The notes beneath the pieces are model-generated. The model had not been told where the DNA came from. It was given only the letters and a program-made list of their open reading frames with translations, and did no database searches. From the NCBI RefSeq assembly GCF_902506165.1, contig NZ_LR733817.1, forward strand, positions 5,175,625 to 5,239,624: a stretch of 64,000 nt of DNA, read 5' to 3'. Source of the DNA: Bosea sp. 29B (lineage in GTDB: Bacteria; Pseudomonadota; Alphaproteobacteria; Rhizobiales; Beijerinckiaceae). Made by a program: the position numbers and the translations under genes. Position 1 is the stretch's first letter. Every line of letters starts with the position of its first letter. Below, piece after piece: positions 10,189 to 19,061 of the stretch.

Positions 10189-10734
10189 GTGCGCAAGCAG
10201 GCCCTTGTCATGGTTAGTGCCGCTCTTGCCGCAGGCTTCTGCGTCCTGTCGCCGCTTTTTGCGCAGGCACAAGCCTACAAGGCGGACGATATCGTCAAGC
10301 ACTTCGGAGCCGCGAAGCCGAATCTCGGCGTCTCGCGCGGCTTGTGCGTCGGCACCGAGGCCGAATGCAACAAGGCCGGCCACGTCGTGAAGCCGCCGAC
10401 CGCCTTCGATCTCGTCGTCAAGTTCAAATATAATTCCGACGTGCTCGAGCCCGAGGCGCGGGTGAATCTCGACGAGTTCGCCAAGGCGCTGAAGGACCCG
10501 CAGCTTTCGGCGAGCAGTTTTCTGGTCGAGGGGCACACCGATGCCAGCGGCACCGCGGACTACAATCTGAGTCTGTCGGAGCGGCGGGCCAAGGCGGTCG
10601 TGCGTTATCTCAGCGATCGTGGCGTCGATACCGCCAAGCTCGTGCCGCGCGGTCTTGGCCAGAGCAAGCCCGTCGTCTCCGACAAGTTCTCGGCCGATAA
10701 TCGCCGGGTCGAGACGCGGCTGCAGGTGGAGTGA
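10189..10734 (+). CDS. OmpA-domain (peptidoglycan-binding) periplasmic or outer-membrane protein in T6SS cluster
   Basis: Secreted protein of 181 residues. A signal peptide of about 25 residues ends AQAQA before YKADDI. The C-terminal OmpA-like domain (about 75-181) carries the peptidoglycan-binding stretch EGHTDASGTADYNLSLSERR. No beta-barrel is present. The GTG start has GGGAGGA 6 nt upstream; longer in-frame starts would place the signal peptide internally. It is divergent from vgrG and 45 nt ahead of tssA, so it is likely the first gene of the plus-strand T6SS operon. By analogy with TagL-type proteins it may anchor the secretion machine to the cell wall; that role is inferred from location. 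Confidence 0.87.
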   Translation: MRKQALVMVSAALAAGFCVLSPLFAQAQAYKADDIVKHFGAAKPNLGVSRGLCVGTEAECNKAGHVVKPPTAFDLVVKFKYNSDVLEPEARVNLDEFAKALKDPQLSASSFLVEGHTDASGTADYNLSLSERRAKAVVRYLSDRGVDTAKLVPRGLGQSKPVVSDKFSADNRRVETRLQVE

Positions 10735-10779
10735 CGGCCAGGCGGCCGGCCCGATAATCTCGATCGATCGTGAGGGGGC

Positions 10780-12309
10780 ATGGCCGCGCTCAATTTCGCT
10801 GATCTGGCGAAGCCGGTTTCGGCGGACGATCCCTGCGGTCCCGATCCGGATGCCGATCCCGACGTCATGAACGTCATGGCGCGCCTCGAAGTGGCGCTGC
10901 CGACCTCCTATTTCCGCCGCGACGACGAAGGGCGGCAGATCCCGTTCGATCGCAGCACGATCGATTTTCCCGTAGCCTTCGGCGATCTCGGCAAGGTGCT
11001 GAAGCAGAGCCGCGACCTGCGTGGCTTCGTCCTGGCGGGCAAGCTTTGTCTGCTCAATCGCGACATCGCCGGTTTCGCCGCGAGCCTCGGGCTGATCGTG
11101 AGCTATCTCGGCGAGTATTGGGAAGAGGTCTATCCTCGGGCCGAGGACGGCGACTTCATCATGCGCGAGGTCGCGCTGCAGGGGCTCGACGAGAACGCCA
11201 CCGTCGCCTTGCCGCTGCAGCATGCGCCGCTGTTCCTGAGCAAGCGGCTGGGACCGGTGATGTTCCGCAGCCAGCTCGTCGCCTCGGGCGAGCTGCGCCC
11301 CGGCGAGGATGAGCAGCACCCGGACGCCGGCGGGATCACCGCTGCGCTGAAGGAGGCGGAGCTCTCCGACCTGACGGCCATGCTCGGCCATGTCAGCGCG
11401 ATCCGGGACGCCCAATCCCGGTTGCGGACGATCTGGAGCGAACGGCTCGGGGCCGACCAGGCGGTGACCTTCCCGCGGCTGGCCGCCCTGGTCGGGCAGA
11501 TCATCGTCTTTCTCGAGGCCGCGATCGAACGGAAAGCACCGGGCGGGCAGGGCAGTGCCGTCGCCGACGCGCCTGCAGCCGGCGGCGGTGTTGCCGCTGC
11601 TGGACCCATCGCGGTTGTGGCGCTTCCGGCCGGCGTCTGCGCCTCCGTCGACGAGGCCCAGGCCGCGCTCGCCGGCTGTCTCGGCTATTTCCGCCGGGTC
11701 GAGCCGTCCAGCCCGGCCGTGCTGTTGATCGGGCAGGCGCAGCGCCTGATCGGCAAGTCGCTGATCGAGGTCATCCAGATCATGTTCCCGGAGCATGTCG
11801 ACAAGGCGATGCTCGAGATCGGCGACGACACGAAATACCAGCTGCCGCTGGAACGCCTCGGTGGCGACGGTTCCGGCGGCTATGGCGACGACAGCGGCGA
11901 CGACGGTTATGCCTCCGATGGCGACGAAGAGAGCTCGTCCTACGAGGACGAGGACAGCTCGTCCGATGACGAGGAGACGGACGCCGGGGACGGAGCTGAC
12001 GAGGAAACCGACGACGAAGGGGAGCAGGGCGCCGACGAGGAGGCTGAGAGCGAGCAGCCGCAGGCCGAGACCGAATCCAGAGCGAGTGCTTCCGCGGCGG
12101 CCGCATCTGTGCCTGCGATCACCATCGCGAGCCGGGCCGAGGCGATCGCCCGGATGAAGGCCGTCGCCGGATTCTATCGTCACGCCGAGCCGTCCAATCC
12201 GGTTCCCCTGTTGATGGACAAGGCCTGTGCGCTGGCGCAGCAAGATTTTCTCTCGCTCCTGAGCGATATCCTCCCTGACGTCGGCATAAGGCAGAGCAGC
12301 GGCGAATAG
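10780..12309 (+). CDS. tssA: T6SS protein TssA with acidic linker and repeated C-terminal motif
   Basis: TssA (ImpA family) primes or caps the T6SS tail during assembly. The 509-residue protein begins with the ImpA N-terminal domain (about residues 5-130, LAKPVSADDPCGPD then the EYWEEVYP motif). Two similar C-terminal modules follow: residues about 288-345 (ACLGYFRRVEPSSPAVLL type) and about 450-505 (AVAGFYRHAEPSNPVPLL type). They are separated by an extremely acidic, Ser-rich stretch at about 369-434. Most TssA proteins have one such module at the C-terminus, so the duplication and linker are unusual. The ATG at 10780 follows the OmpA-domain gene by 45 nt. tssB begins 225 nt downstream. Confidence 0.92.
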   Translation: MAALNFADLAKPVSADDPCGPDPDADPDVMNVMARLEVALPTSYFRRDDEGRQIPFDRSTIDFPVAFGDLGKVLKQSRDLRGFVLAGKLCLLNRDIAGFAASLGLIVSYLGEYWEEVYPRAEDGDFIMREVALQGLDENATVALPLQHAPLFLSKRLGPVMFRSQLVASGELRPGEDEQHPDAGGITAALKEAELSDLTAMLGHVSAIRDAQSRLRTIWSERLGADQAVTFPRLAALVGQIIVFLEAAIERKAPGGQGSAVADAPAAGGGVAAAGPIAVVALPAGVCASVDEAQAALAGCLGYFRRVEPSSPAVLLIGQAQRLIGKSLIEVIQIMFPEHVDKAMLEIGDDTKYQLPLERLGGDGSGGYGDDSGDDGYASDGDEESSSYEDEDSSSDDEETDAGDGADEETDDEGEQGADEEAESEQPQAETESRASASAAAASVPAITIASRAEAIARMKAVAGFYRHAEPSNPVPLLMDKACALAQQDFLSLLSDILPDVGIRQSSGE

Positions 12310-12534
12310 GCCGCGACGGTCCCTTCGTGGAGCGCCGCGCCTCATTCGTTCGGTGGATGCGATAACGTCATCCACCTGCAAAGCTGAGCTGGCTGAATCA
12401 CCTCGCGCAGCCGATGCGAGCAGTTCGACGAGAACTGTCAAGCGGTCGGCAAGTGTGTATGGTATAGCGAGCTGGATCGTAAGCGTGGCATCACGCTCTC
12501 CTTGCGTGATGCCTCTAAAGGAAGGGGCGCCGTC

Positions 12535-13068
12535 ATGGCCGGAGATTCGGGGCAGAAATTCATTCGCCGCAACAGGCCGCCGCGGGTCCACATTACCTAT
12601 GAGGATCCCTACAATGCCGATCAGAAGGTCGAGCTGCCCTTCGTGATGGGGGTTCTCGCCGATCTCTCGGGCAATGCCTCGGCGGTCGAGAAGCCCGACG
12701 TCGGCGAACGCAAGTTCCTCGACATCGATATGGACAATTTCGATCAGCGCATGGCCGCGATCGAACCGGGCGCGGCCTTCGCCGTCCCCAATCGGCTCGG
12801 CGACGGGAGCGACAAGCTCTCCGTGTCGCTGAAGTTCAAGAAATACGAGGACTTCAACCCGGCTGCGATCGCCCGCCAGATTCCGGCGACGGCCAAGCTG
12901 CTGGAGGCGCGCGAGCAGCTCGCCAACCTCCTGCGCTACATGGATGGCAAGGTCGCGGCCAGCGACCAGCTCAAGGCCCTTCTGGCTGATCCGCAATTGA
13001 TGGCGGCGCTGAAGGACAAGCTCGGCGAAAAGCCGGCTGGTGACGACAAGCAGGACGGTAACGGGTAA
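12535..13068 (+). CDS. tssB: T6SS contractile sheath small subunit TssB (VipA)
   Basis: Small subunit of the contractile sheath that drives the Hcp tube. The 177-residue protein has the family hallmark at its N-terminus (RPPRVHITYEDP, then ELPFVMGVLADLSG) and the helical C-terminal half that interlocks with TssC. The ATG at 12535 has AAGGAAGGGG upstream and gives MAGDSGQKFI. tssC follows 11 nt after the stop. A 225-nt spacer precedes the gene; it contains no convincing ORF and may hold an internal promoter, though I could not define one. Confidence 0.97.
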   Translation: MAGDSGQKFIRRNRPPRVHITYEDPYNADQKVELPFVMGVLADLSGNASAVEKPDVGERKFLDIDMDNFDQRMAAIEPGAAFAVPNRLGDGSDKLSVSLKFKKYEDFNPAAIARQIPATAKLLEAREQLANLLRYMDGKVAASDQLKALLADPQLMAALKDKLGEKPAGDDKQDGNG

Positions 13069-13079
13069 GCGAGGCGGCC

Positions 13080-14582
13080 ATGGCGGAAGCACAGATCCAA
13101 CAACCCGGCGCGGCAACTGCTGAAACGCAAGGCGCCGACGATTTCTCGGCACTGCTGAAGCAGAGCTTCAAGCCGAAGACCGAACGAGCGGCGAGCGAGG
13201 TCGAGAATGCGGTAGCGACCCTGGTCAACCAGGCTCTCGCCGACTCGACGCTGATCAAGGGCGACGTACTCGACACGATCGAGGAGATGATCGCCCGGCT
13301 CGATGCCAAGCTCAGCGAGCAGATGAACGAGGTGCTGCACGCGCCGGAGTTCCAGAAGCTCGAAAGTGCCTGGCGCGGCCTCAACTACCTCGTCTTCAAC
13401 TCCGAGACCGACTCGCAGCTGAAGATCAAGGTGATGAACGTCGGCAAGACCGAGCTCTACCGCAACCTCAAGACCTATCCCGGCGCCCGCTGGGATCAGA
13501 GCCCGCTCTTCAAGCAGCTCTACGAGCAGGAGTTCGGTCAGCTCGGCGGCCAGCCCTTCGGCGCGCTCGTCGGCGACTATCACTTCAGTCACGCCCCCAC
13601 GGACGTGCAGTTGCTGCGTGATCTCTCCAAGGTCGCGGCCGCCGCTCACGCGCCCTTCTTCACCGGGGCCGATCCGAACTTGATGGGCATGGACTCCTGG
13701 ACGGAGCTCTCCAACCCGCGCGACCTTGGCAAGGTCTTCGACACGCCGGACTACGCGGCCTGGAAGGGTCTGCGCGACGCGGCCGACTCCCGTTATGTCG
13801 GCCTGTGCCTGCCGCGAGTGCTGGCGCGGGTTCCTTACGGCGCCAAGTCGGAGCCGGTCGAGGAGTTCGCCTTCGAGGAGGACACCGACGGCCACAAGGG
13901 CGAGAAATACGCCTGGATGAACGCCGCCTATGCCATGGCGGTGAACATCAACCGGGCCTTCAAGGAGTATGGCTGGTGCACCCGCATCCGCGGTGTCCAG
14001 TCGGGTGGCGAGGTTCTCAACCTGCCGACCCACACCTTCCCGACCGATGACGGCGGCGTCGACCTGAAGTGCCCGACCGAGATCGCGATCAGCGACCGCC
14101 GCGAGGCGGAGCTGGCCAAGTCCGGCCTGATCCCGCTGATCCATCGCAAGAACACGGACAAGGCGGCGTTCATCGGAGCGCAGTCGCTCTACAAGCCCAA
14201 GGCCTTCTTCGGGCCCGACGGCGTCGCGGCGACTGCTTCCGACAATCTGTCCTCGCGTCTGCCTTACATGTTCGCCGTGTCGCGCTTCGCGCACTATCTG
14301 AAGTGCATGGTTCGCGACAAGGTTGGCTCCTACAAGGAGCGCGAACCCCTGCGTCGCTGGCTGCAGGAGTGGATCACCGAATATGTCGACGGCGATCCGC
14401 TGAACTCCAGCGAGGAGACGAAGGCGCGCAAGCCCCTGTCCGATGCGCGCATCGACGTCTTCGAGGACGAGGAGAACCCGGGCTATTATTCGGCCAAGTT
14501 CTACCTCCGGCCGCACTTCCAGCTCGAGGGCATGGATATCGGTCTGAGCCTCGTCTCGCGCCTGCCGGCGCCCAAGACCTGA
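13080..14582 (+). CDS. tssC: T6SS contractile sheath large subunit TssC (VipB)
   Basis: Large sheath subunit, 500 residues, the usual size. Family features include the N-terminal TssB-contacting segment, ESAWRGLNYLVFNSE near residue 98, and the conserved GALVGDYHFSH motif near residue 160. The end of the protein, YSAKFYLRPHFQLEGM, is typical. It heterodimerises with TssB and is disassembled by ClpV (tssH, downstream). It is 11 nt after tssB and the pair should be co-translated. A GC-rich hairpin lies between it and hcp. Confidence 0.98.
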   Translation: MAEAQIQQPGAATAETQGADDFSALLKQSFKPKTERAASEVENAVATLVNQALADSTLIKGDVLDTIEEMIARLDAKLSEQMNEVLHAPEFQKLESAWRGLNYLVFNSETDSQLKIKVMNVGKTELYRNLKTYPGARWDQSPLFKQLYEQEFGQLGGQPFGALVGDYHFSHAPTDVQLLRDLSKVAAAAHAPFFTGADPNLMGMDSWTELSNPRDLGKVFDTPDYAAWKGLRDAADSRYVGLCLPRVLARVPYGAKSEPVEEFAFEEDTDGHKGEKYAWMNAAYAMAVNINRAFKEYGWCTRIRGVQSGGEVLNLPTHTFPTDDGGVDLKCPTEIAISDRREAELAKSGLIPLIHRKNTDKAAFIGAQSLYKPKAFFGPDGVAATASDNLSSRLPYMFAVSRFAHYLKCMVRDKVGSYKEREPLRRWLQEWITEYVDGDPLNSSEETKARKPLSDARIDVFEDEENPGYYSAKFYLRPHFQLEGMDIGLSLVSRLPAPKT

Positions 14583-14630
14583 GACCCAGGCGTGCCCTAA
14601 GGCGCGCCGGCCCCCCAGGACAACAGTTGG

Positions 14631-14651
14631 CCCTGCGCTTATCGCGCAGGG
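14631..14651 (+). other. Hairpin between tssC and hcp
   Basis: Perfect 8-bp inverted repeat CCCTGCGC / GCGCAGGG with a 5-nt loop, 50 nt after the tssC stop and about 87 nt before the hcp start. No T-run follows, so it is not a standard intrinsic terminator. It could stabilise a processed hcp mRNA end or attenuate read-through. Confidence 0.5.
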
Positions 14652-14737
14652 AGAGTGGCGACGCATGGGGGGAGCTCTCCAGGCGACGCGAGTTCTATGC
14701 CTAAATCACCGCAATCAGCCAATCATTGGAGAGCATC

Positions 14738-15220
14738 ATGGCAAGTGACTTCCTGCTTGAGATCGAAGGCATCAAGGGCGAAAGCCAGGACGCCAAGCAC
14801 AAGGACACGATCGAGATCGAGTCCTTCTCCTGGGGCGTCAGCAACTCCGGCACGCATGCTGCGGGCCATGGCGGCGGCGCCGGCAAGGCCAGCTACCAGG
14901 ACCTGCACTGCACAGCCAACGTCAACAAGGCCTCGCCGACGCTGATGCTGAAATGCGCCACCGGCGAGCACATCAAGAAGGCTGTGCTGCACGTCCGCAA
15001 GCAGGGCAAGGGCCAGCAGGAGTTCTACACGGTCACTCTCGAGGATCTGCTCGTGTCGAGCTATCAGTCGGGCGACTCGACCGGTGGCAACCCGGTGCCG
15101 ACCGACCAGTTCTCGCTGAACTTCGCCAAGATCAAGTACGAGTACAAGCCGCAGAACAAGGACGGCTCGCTCGGCTCGACCGTGACCGGCACCTACGACC
15201 TCAAGAAGAACCAAGAGTAA
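14738..15220 (+). CDS. hcp: T6SS tube protein Hcp (TssD)
   Basis: Hexameric ring protein that stacks into the secreted inner tube and can carry effectors in its lumen. The 160-residue length is usual. The N-terminus MASDFLLEIEGIKGES and the IEIESFSWGVSNSG motif are hallmarks of the family. The ATG has GGAGAG 5 nt upstream; an in-frame codon at 14726 is less likely. The gene is set apart by a 155-nt upstream spacer with a hairpin and a 162-nt downstream spacer with two hairpins, which fits the higher expression Hcp usually needs compared with sheath and baseplate genes. Confidence 0.97.
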   Translation: MASDFLLEIEGIKGESQDAKHKDTIEIESFSWGVSNSGTHAAGHGGGAGKASYQDLHCTANVNKASPTLMLKCATGEHIKKAVLHVRKQGKGQQEFYTVTLEDLLVSSYQSGDSTGGNPVPTDQFSLNFAKIKYEYKPQNKDGSLGSTVTGTYDLKKNQE

Positions 15221-15229
15221 TACGCCATT

Positions 15230-15261
15230 CCAGCCGGGTCCGCTCAGGCGGGCCCGGCTGG
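15230..15261 (+). terminator. Strong GC-rich hairpin just after hcp
   Basis: Stem of about 14 bp with one G-T pair (CCAGCCGGGTCCGC pairs with GCGGGCCCGGCTGG) around a very short loop, starting 10 nt after the hcp stop. No T-run follows. It is best read as an mRNA-stabilising or partial-termination structure that separates hcp from tssE. Confidence 0.5.
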
Positions 15262-15318
15262 AGGGCAACTTCCGGTGTCTCGCCTCGACCGGCGTCGCCG
15301 ATCCTGTCACGTTCCGCA

Positions 15319-15358
15319 CGGACTCCCCGCGATTGCGGCAGCAATCACCGGGAGTCCG
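15319..15358. repeat. Second inverted repeat in the hcp-tssE spacer
   Basis: Arms CGGACTCCC and GGGAGTCCG enclose a nested GATTGC / GCAATC pair, forming a long near-continuous hairpin 25 nt before tssE. Its style resembles the dispersed intergenic repeats seen elsewhere in this window more than a terminator. Confidence 0.5.
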
Positions 15359-15382
15359 TCGCATTGAGCTGCTTCGTTCGGG

Positions 15383-15940
15383 ATGACCCAGATGCTCGAC
15401 CCCAAGGCGAAGAACCGGTTGCGACCGCCGTTGATGTTCGCCTTCCGCGAGGCGCATCGCGCCAAGGACGCCAAGGTCCAGCTCGACCTGCGCGATGCCG
15501 GTGGAGAGCGCGTGGTCGCCGGACGCCGCGCCGCACCGCGGACCGCGATCACCGAGAGCAAGCTGCGCCAGGAGATCGCGATCGACCTCGAAGCCCTGGT
15601 CAACACGATCAATTTCGGTTCCTCGACCGATCTGTCGCGCTTCGAGCATGTCCGCCGCTCCATACTCAACTGCGGCTTCCCGGACGTCCAGAACAAGTCG
15701 ATCGACGAGCACCGCGTCGGCGCGATCAAGGACGAGCTCGCGCAGGTGCTGCTCGCCTACGAGCCGCGGCTCATGAAGCAGTCGATCGTGGTCGAGCGCG
15801 ACGAAGGACTCGATAAGGCGGAACTCAAGATCCGCTTCATCGTGCGGGCAGATCTCAATTGCGAGCCGCTGAATATTCCGGTGCAATTCGTTGCCGATGT
15901 CGAGCTCGACACCGGCAAGATCGCGATCAAGAACCGGTAG
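15383..15940 (+). CDS. tssE: T6SS baseplate protein TssE (gp25-like)
   Basis: Baseplate wedge protein of the gpW/gp25 family, 185 residues. The central motif is typical of TssE (ALVNTINFGSS, then FEHVRRSILNCGFPD), and the C-terminal half has the EPRL segment (VLLAYEPRLMKQSI) of the gp25 fold. The ATG at 15383 gives MTQMLDPKAKNRLRPP; a second ATG three codons later (MLDPKAKN) is equally usable. tssF begins 6 nt after the stop, so tssE-tssF-tssG form a tight translational unit. Confidence 0.95.
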   Translation: MTQMLDPKAKNRLRPPLMFAFREAHRAKDAKVQLDLRDAGGERVVAGRRAAPRTAITESKLRQEIAIDLEALVNTINFGSSTDLSRFEHVRRSILNCGFPDVQNKSIDEHRVGAIKDELAQVLLAYEPRLMKQSIVVERDEGLDKAELKIRFIVRADLNCEPLNIPVQFVADVELDTGKIAIKNR

Positions 15941-15946
15941 CGTGGA

Positions 15947-17908
15947 ATGAACCAGGAATTCCTCGACTTCTACAACCGCGAGCTCAGGCTCTTCACCGAG
16001 CATACGAAGGAGTTCGCCGAGGAATACCCCGGCATCGCCGAGCGGCTCGGCGGTCTGGTCGGCGAGCGCATGGACCCGATGGTCGGCGGCCTGCTGGAGG
16101 GAGCGGCCTTCCTTGCCGCGCGTGTCCAGCTCAAGCTCAAGCACGAATTCCCCGAGTTCACCAACAATCTGCTCGAGCAGCTGATCCCGAACTATCTGGC
16201 GCCGACGCCGTCGGCTCTGCTTGCCGGGATCGCGCCCACCTATGGCGATCCGGCCCTGCGCGAGGGCGTCGAGGTGCCGCGTGGCTCCTATCTCGACGCA
16301 ACCTATGTCGAGCGCGACCGGCGCGTCGCCTGCCGCTATCGGCTGAGCTCGCCCGTCACGATCTGGCCGTTCGAGGTCGCCTCGGCCGAATACATCGCCG
16401 CGCCGGGGCGGCTGCAGGCGCTTGGGCTCCCGGCCGACGGCCGGGTGCTTTCTGGACTGCGCCTGTCGCTGACCCATCGCATCGCCAGCGACCCGGCCGA
16501 GGAGCCGTCGCCGGAGCAGGCGAGCAAGCTGCCGAACAGCTGGTTTGCCGGCTGCAAGACGCGCGATCTGACGGTGCACCTGCTCGGCACGGAAGCCGAT
16601 GCGATCGCGCTCTACGAGCAGATCTTCGCCGATCGCCTCGGTCTCTACTTCCGCTATCTCGACGAGTTCGGCGATCCGGTGGTGCTGTCGGGAGCGGAGT
16701 GCGGGCTGGAGCAAATCGGCTTCGATGAGGACGAGGCGCTGCTGCCGGCCGATACGCGGGTCTTCCGCGGCTTCGACCTGCTGCGCGAGCAGTTCTGGTT
16801 CCCGCGCAAGTTCCTCGGTTTCAAGCTGACTGGCCTCGACAAGGTGATGTCCCGGCTCAAGGCCAAGACGGTCGACATCATCTTCGTCTTCGATGAGGTC
16901 AATACGCGCCTGCCGGCAGCGGTCCAGCGCGAGCTGTTCGCGCTCTATGCCGCTCCGGCGGTGAACCTGTTCGAGAAGACGACCGACCGCATCCCGGTGC
17001 GCCGGAACGAGCACGAGTATCACGTCGTGCCCGATCGCAGCCGTATGCTCGACTATGAGCCGCACTCGATCCTCGACGTCTATGCGCATTATAGCGGCGG
17101 CCGCGACAAGCAGCCGGTCCACCCGCTCTATTCCTCGCCCGAAGGCGCTTCGCCGACCCATGGTCTGCTCTATACGCAGCGGCGGCTGCCGCGTCGGCGC
17201 TCCTCGGCCGAGCGGCGGGAGGGGCGGGCGTCCGACTATACCGGCACCGAGATGTTCATCTCGCTCTACGAGCCGGCGACAGTCTCCGATGCCGCAGCCG
17301 TGGCCGAGCTCAGCATCCGGGCTCTCTGTTCCAACCGTCATCTGACCGAGCATCTGCCGACCGGGGTCGGCGGTGCCGATTTCCGCCTGATCGACAATGT
17401 CGTGCTCGACGTGACCTCCCTTGCCGGGCCGACTCCGCCGCGCGAGCCGATCGTCTCGCAGCTCCGGCTGCGTTCGGAGACGGCGAGCACCGGCGTCGTC
17501 ACCTGGCGGTTGATCAACCTGCTCAGCCTCAACCATCTCGGTCTGGTCCAGCGTGGCGCCGGCGAGAACGCTGAGGCGCTGCGCGAGATGCTCTCGCTCT
17601 TCGCCGACCTCGCCGACAGCGCCACCGAGCGCCGCATCCGCGGCATCAAGAGCGTCGACAGCCGCCCGGTGATCCGACGCTTCCCGCAGCGGGCCGGAAC
17701 GGGCGCCGCCCGCGGGCTCGAGATCACCGTCCTCTTCGACGAAAAGGCGTTCGAGGGCAGCGGCGTCTTCCTGCTGGGGGCGATCCTCGACCGCTTCTTC
17801 GCCGAATACGCGGCGATGAACCATTTCACCCAGACGGTGATCCGCACCGTCGAGCGCGGCGAGGTCATGCGCTTTCCGCCGCGCGCCGGCACGAGGCGCA
17901 TCCTGTGA
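15947..17908 (+). CDS. tssF: T6SS baseplate protein TssF
   Basis: Large baseplate wedge subunit of 653 residues (family about 590-650). The N-terminus MNQEFLDFYNRELRLF is the family hallmark, followed by HEFPEFTNNLLEQLIPNYLAPTPS-type sequence near residues 65-85. It should form a TssF2-TssG wedge with TssG and contact TssE and TssK. The gene ends in GTGA, where its stop overlaps the GTG start of tssG, indicating coupled translation. No truncation or frameshift is visible. Confidence 0.97.
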   Translation: MNQEFLDFYNRELRLFTEHTKEFAEEYPGIAERLGGLVGERMDPMVGGLLEGAAFLAARVQLKLKHEFPEFTNNLLEQLIPNYLAPTPSALLAGIAPTYGDPALREGVEVPRGSYLDATYVERDRRVACRYRLSSPVTIWPFEVASAEYIAAPGRLQALGLPADGRVLSGLRLSLTHRIASDPAEEPSPEQASKLPNSWFAGCKTRDLTVHLLGTEADAIALYEQIFADRLGLYFRYLDEFGDPVVLSGAECGLEQIGFDEDEALLPADTRVFRGFDLLREQFWFPRKFLGFKLTGLDKVMSRLKAKTVDIIFVFDEVNTRLPAAVQRELFALYAAPAVNLFEKTTDRIPVRRNEHEYHVVPDRSRMLDYEPHSILDVYAHYSGGRDKQPVHPLYSSPEGASPTHGLLYTQRRLPRRRSSAERREGRASDYTGTEMFISLYEPATVSDAAAVAELSIRALCSNRHLTEHLPTGVGGADFRLIDNVVLDVTSLAGPTPPREPIVSQLRLRSETASTGVVTWRLINLLSLNHLGLVQRGAGENAEALREMLSLFADLADSATERRIRGIKSVDSRPVIRRFPQRAGTGAARGLEITVLFDEKAFEGSGVFLLGAILDRFFAEYAAMNHFTQTVIRTVERGEVMRFPPRAGTRRIL

Positions 17909-19032
17909 ACAAGAGCGCGCCAGCCCTGCCGCCACCGGCCGCGCTCGACGATCTGCGCGTCGAGCCGCCCTTCGTCGAAGGGCTGCGGGCCGAGCCCTGG
18001 CGGCATGATTTCTACGCGGCGCTGCGCCGGATCGAGCGCAGCTTCCCCGAACGCGAGCGCATCGGCGACGTCGCCGCCAGGCGCGATGAATACGTCGCGC
18101 TCGGCGAGCAGCCCTATATGGATTTCCCGGCCTCGACCATCGCCGAGGCCGATCGCGACCTGCAGGGTCGGCTGCGGCTCTTCGTCAAGTTCCTCGGCCT
18201 GCTCGGCCCGCAAGGTGCGCTGCCGCTGGCGACGACCGAGGAGAGCTATCACTGGCAGCTCGTCCGCGACGACGCCTTCCCGCGCTTCCTCGACATCTTC
18301 AACAACCGCTTCCTGCAGCTCTTCTACCGGGCCTGGGCGGATTCGCGGCCGGTTGCGCAGCATGACCGGCCCGACAGGGACCGCTTCATTGCCTATGTCG
18401 GCAGCATGACGGGCCTGGGCTCGCAGCCCTATCAGAACCGTGACAGTGTCCCCGATCCCGAAAAGCTCGCCCATGCCGGGCTCACCGGCGCGCAGGCCAA
18501 GTCGGCTTCGCGCCTGCGCAGCCTGCTCGCCGGCCTCTTCGACATCGAGGTCGAGGTCGAGCAATTCGTCGGCATGCGGCTGGTCTTCGACCCGGAGGAC
18601 CGGACCAAGCTCGGCCGCGGCCAATGCGCCTTGGGCAGCAATGTCCTGCTCGGCGCCAGCGTCTACAGCGTCGAGGACAAGTTCCGGGTCAAGCTGGTCG
18701 CGCGCGACCTCGAGCAATTCAACCGTTTCCTGCCGAATGGCGACCGCTGCGAGCCTTTGGCCGATGCCGTGTTCTTTTATCTCGGCGAGCAGTTCGAATG
18801 GGACGTCGAACTCGCTTTACCGGTCGGCAAGGTCCAGCCGATGCAGCTCGGTCGCTCCGGCGCGCTCGGCTGGTCGAGCTGGATCTCGCCGAACTGGAAC
18901 GTCCCGGACGGCAGTCTGCGCCGCGATGCCCGTTTCCACCCCGCCGAACGCATGCGTCAGAAACGCAGCCGGAAAAGCCAGAACTTGACCAAGCAAGCTT
19001 CCACCAAGCCAGCTTCTTCGAAACAAACCTGA
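17905..19032 (+). CDS. tssG: T6SS baseplate protein TssG
   Basis: Baseplate wedge subunit of 375 residues. The family segment WRHDFYAALRRIERSFPE is near residue 32 and a conserved FLDIFNNRFLQLFYRAW motif near residue 130. The start is a GTG overlapping the tssF stop by 4 nt. The C-terminal tail, about the last 20 residues, is Lys/Ser/Thr-rich (KRSRKSQNLTKQASTKPA), which is not a core family feature. tssH follows 29 nt downstream. Confidence 0.95.
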   Translation: MNKSAPALPPPAALDDLRVEPPFVEGLRAEPWRHDFYAALRRIERSFPERERIGDVAARRDEYVALGEQPYMDFPASTIAEADRDLQGRLRLFVKFLGLLGPQGALPLATTEESYHWQLVRDDAFPRFLDIFNNRFLQLFYRAWADSRPVAQHDRPDRDRFIAYVGSMTGLGSQPYQNRDSVPDPEKLAHAGLTGAQAKSASRLRSLLAGLFDIEVEVEQFVGMRLVFDPEDRTKLGRGQCALGSNVLLGASVYSVEDKFRVKLVARDLEQFNRFLPNGDRCEPLADAVFFYLGEQFEWDVELALPVGKVQPMQLGRSGALGWSSWISPNWNVPDGSLRRDARFHPAERMRQKRSRKSQNLTKQASTKPASSKQT

Positions 19033-19061
19033 TCCAAAAAGACAGACGATAGGGGACCGCC

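Noticed and set aside
10171-13152. Long minus-strand open frame opposite the OmpA-domain gene, tssA and tssB
   Set aside because: Same reason: a shadow of recognisable plus-strand genes.
14723-17935. Very long minus-strand open frame opposite hcp, tssE and tssF
   Set aside because: It is a GC-rich antisense shadow: composition is dominated by Arg, Ala, Gly, Asp and Leu with no motif, and the plus strand encodes clear T6SS proteins throughout.
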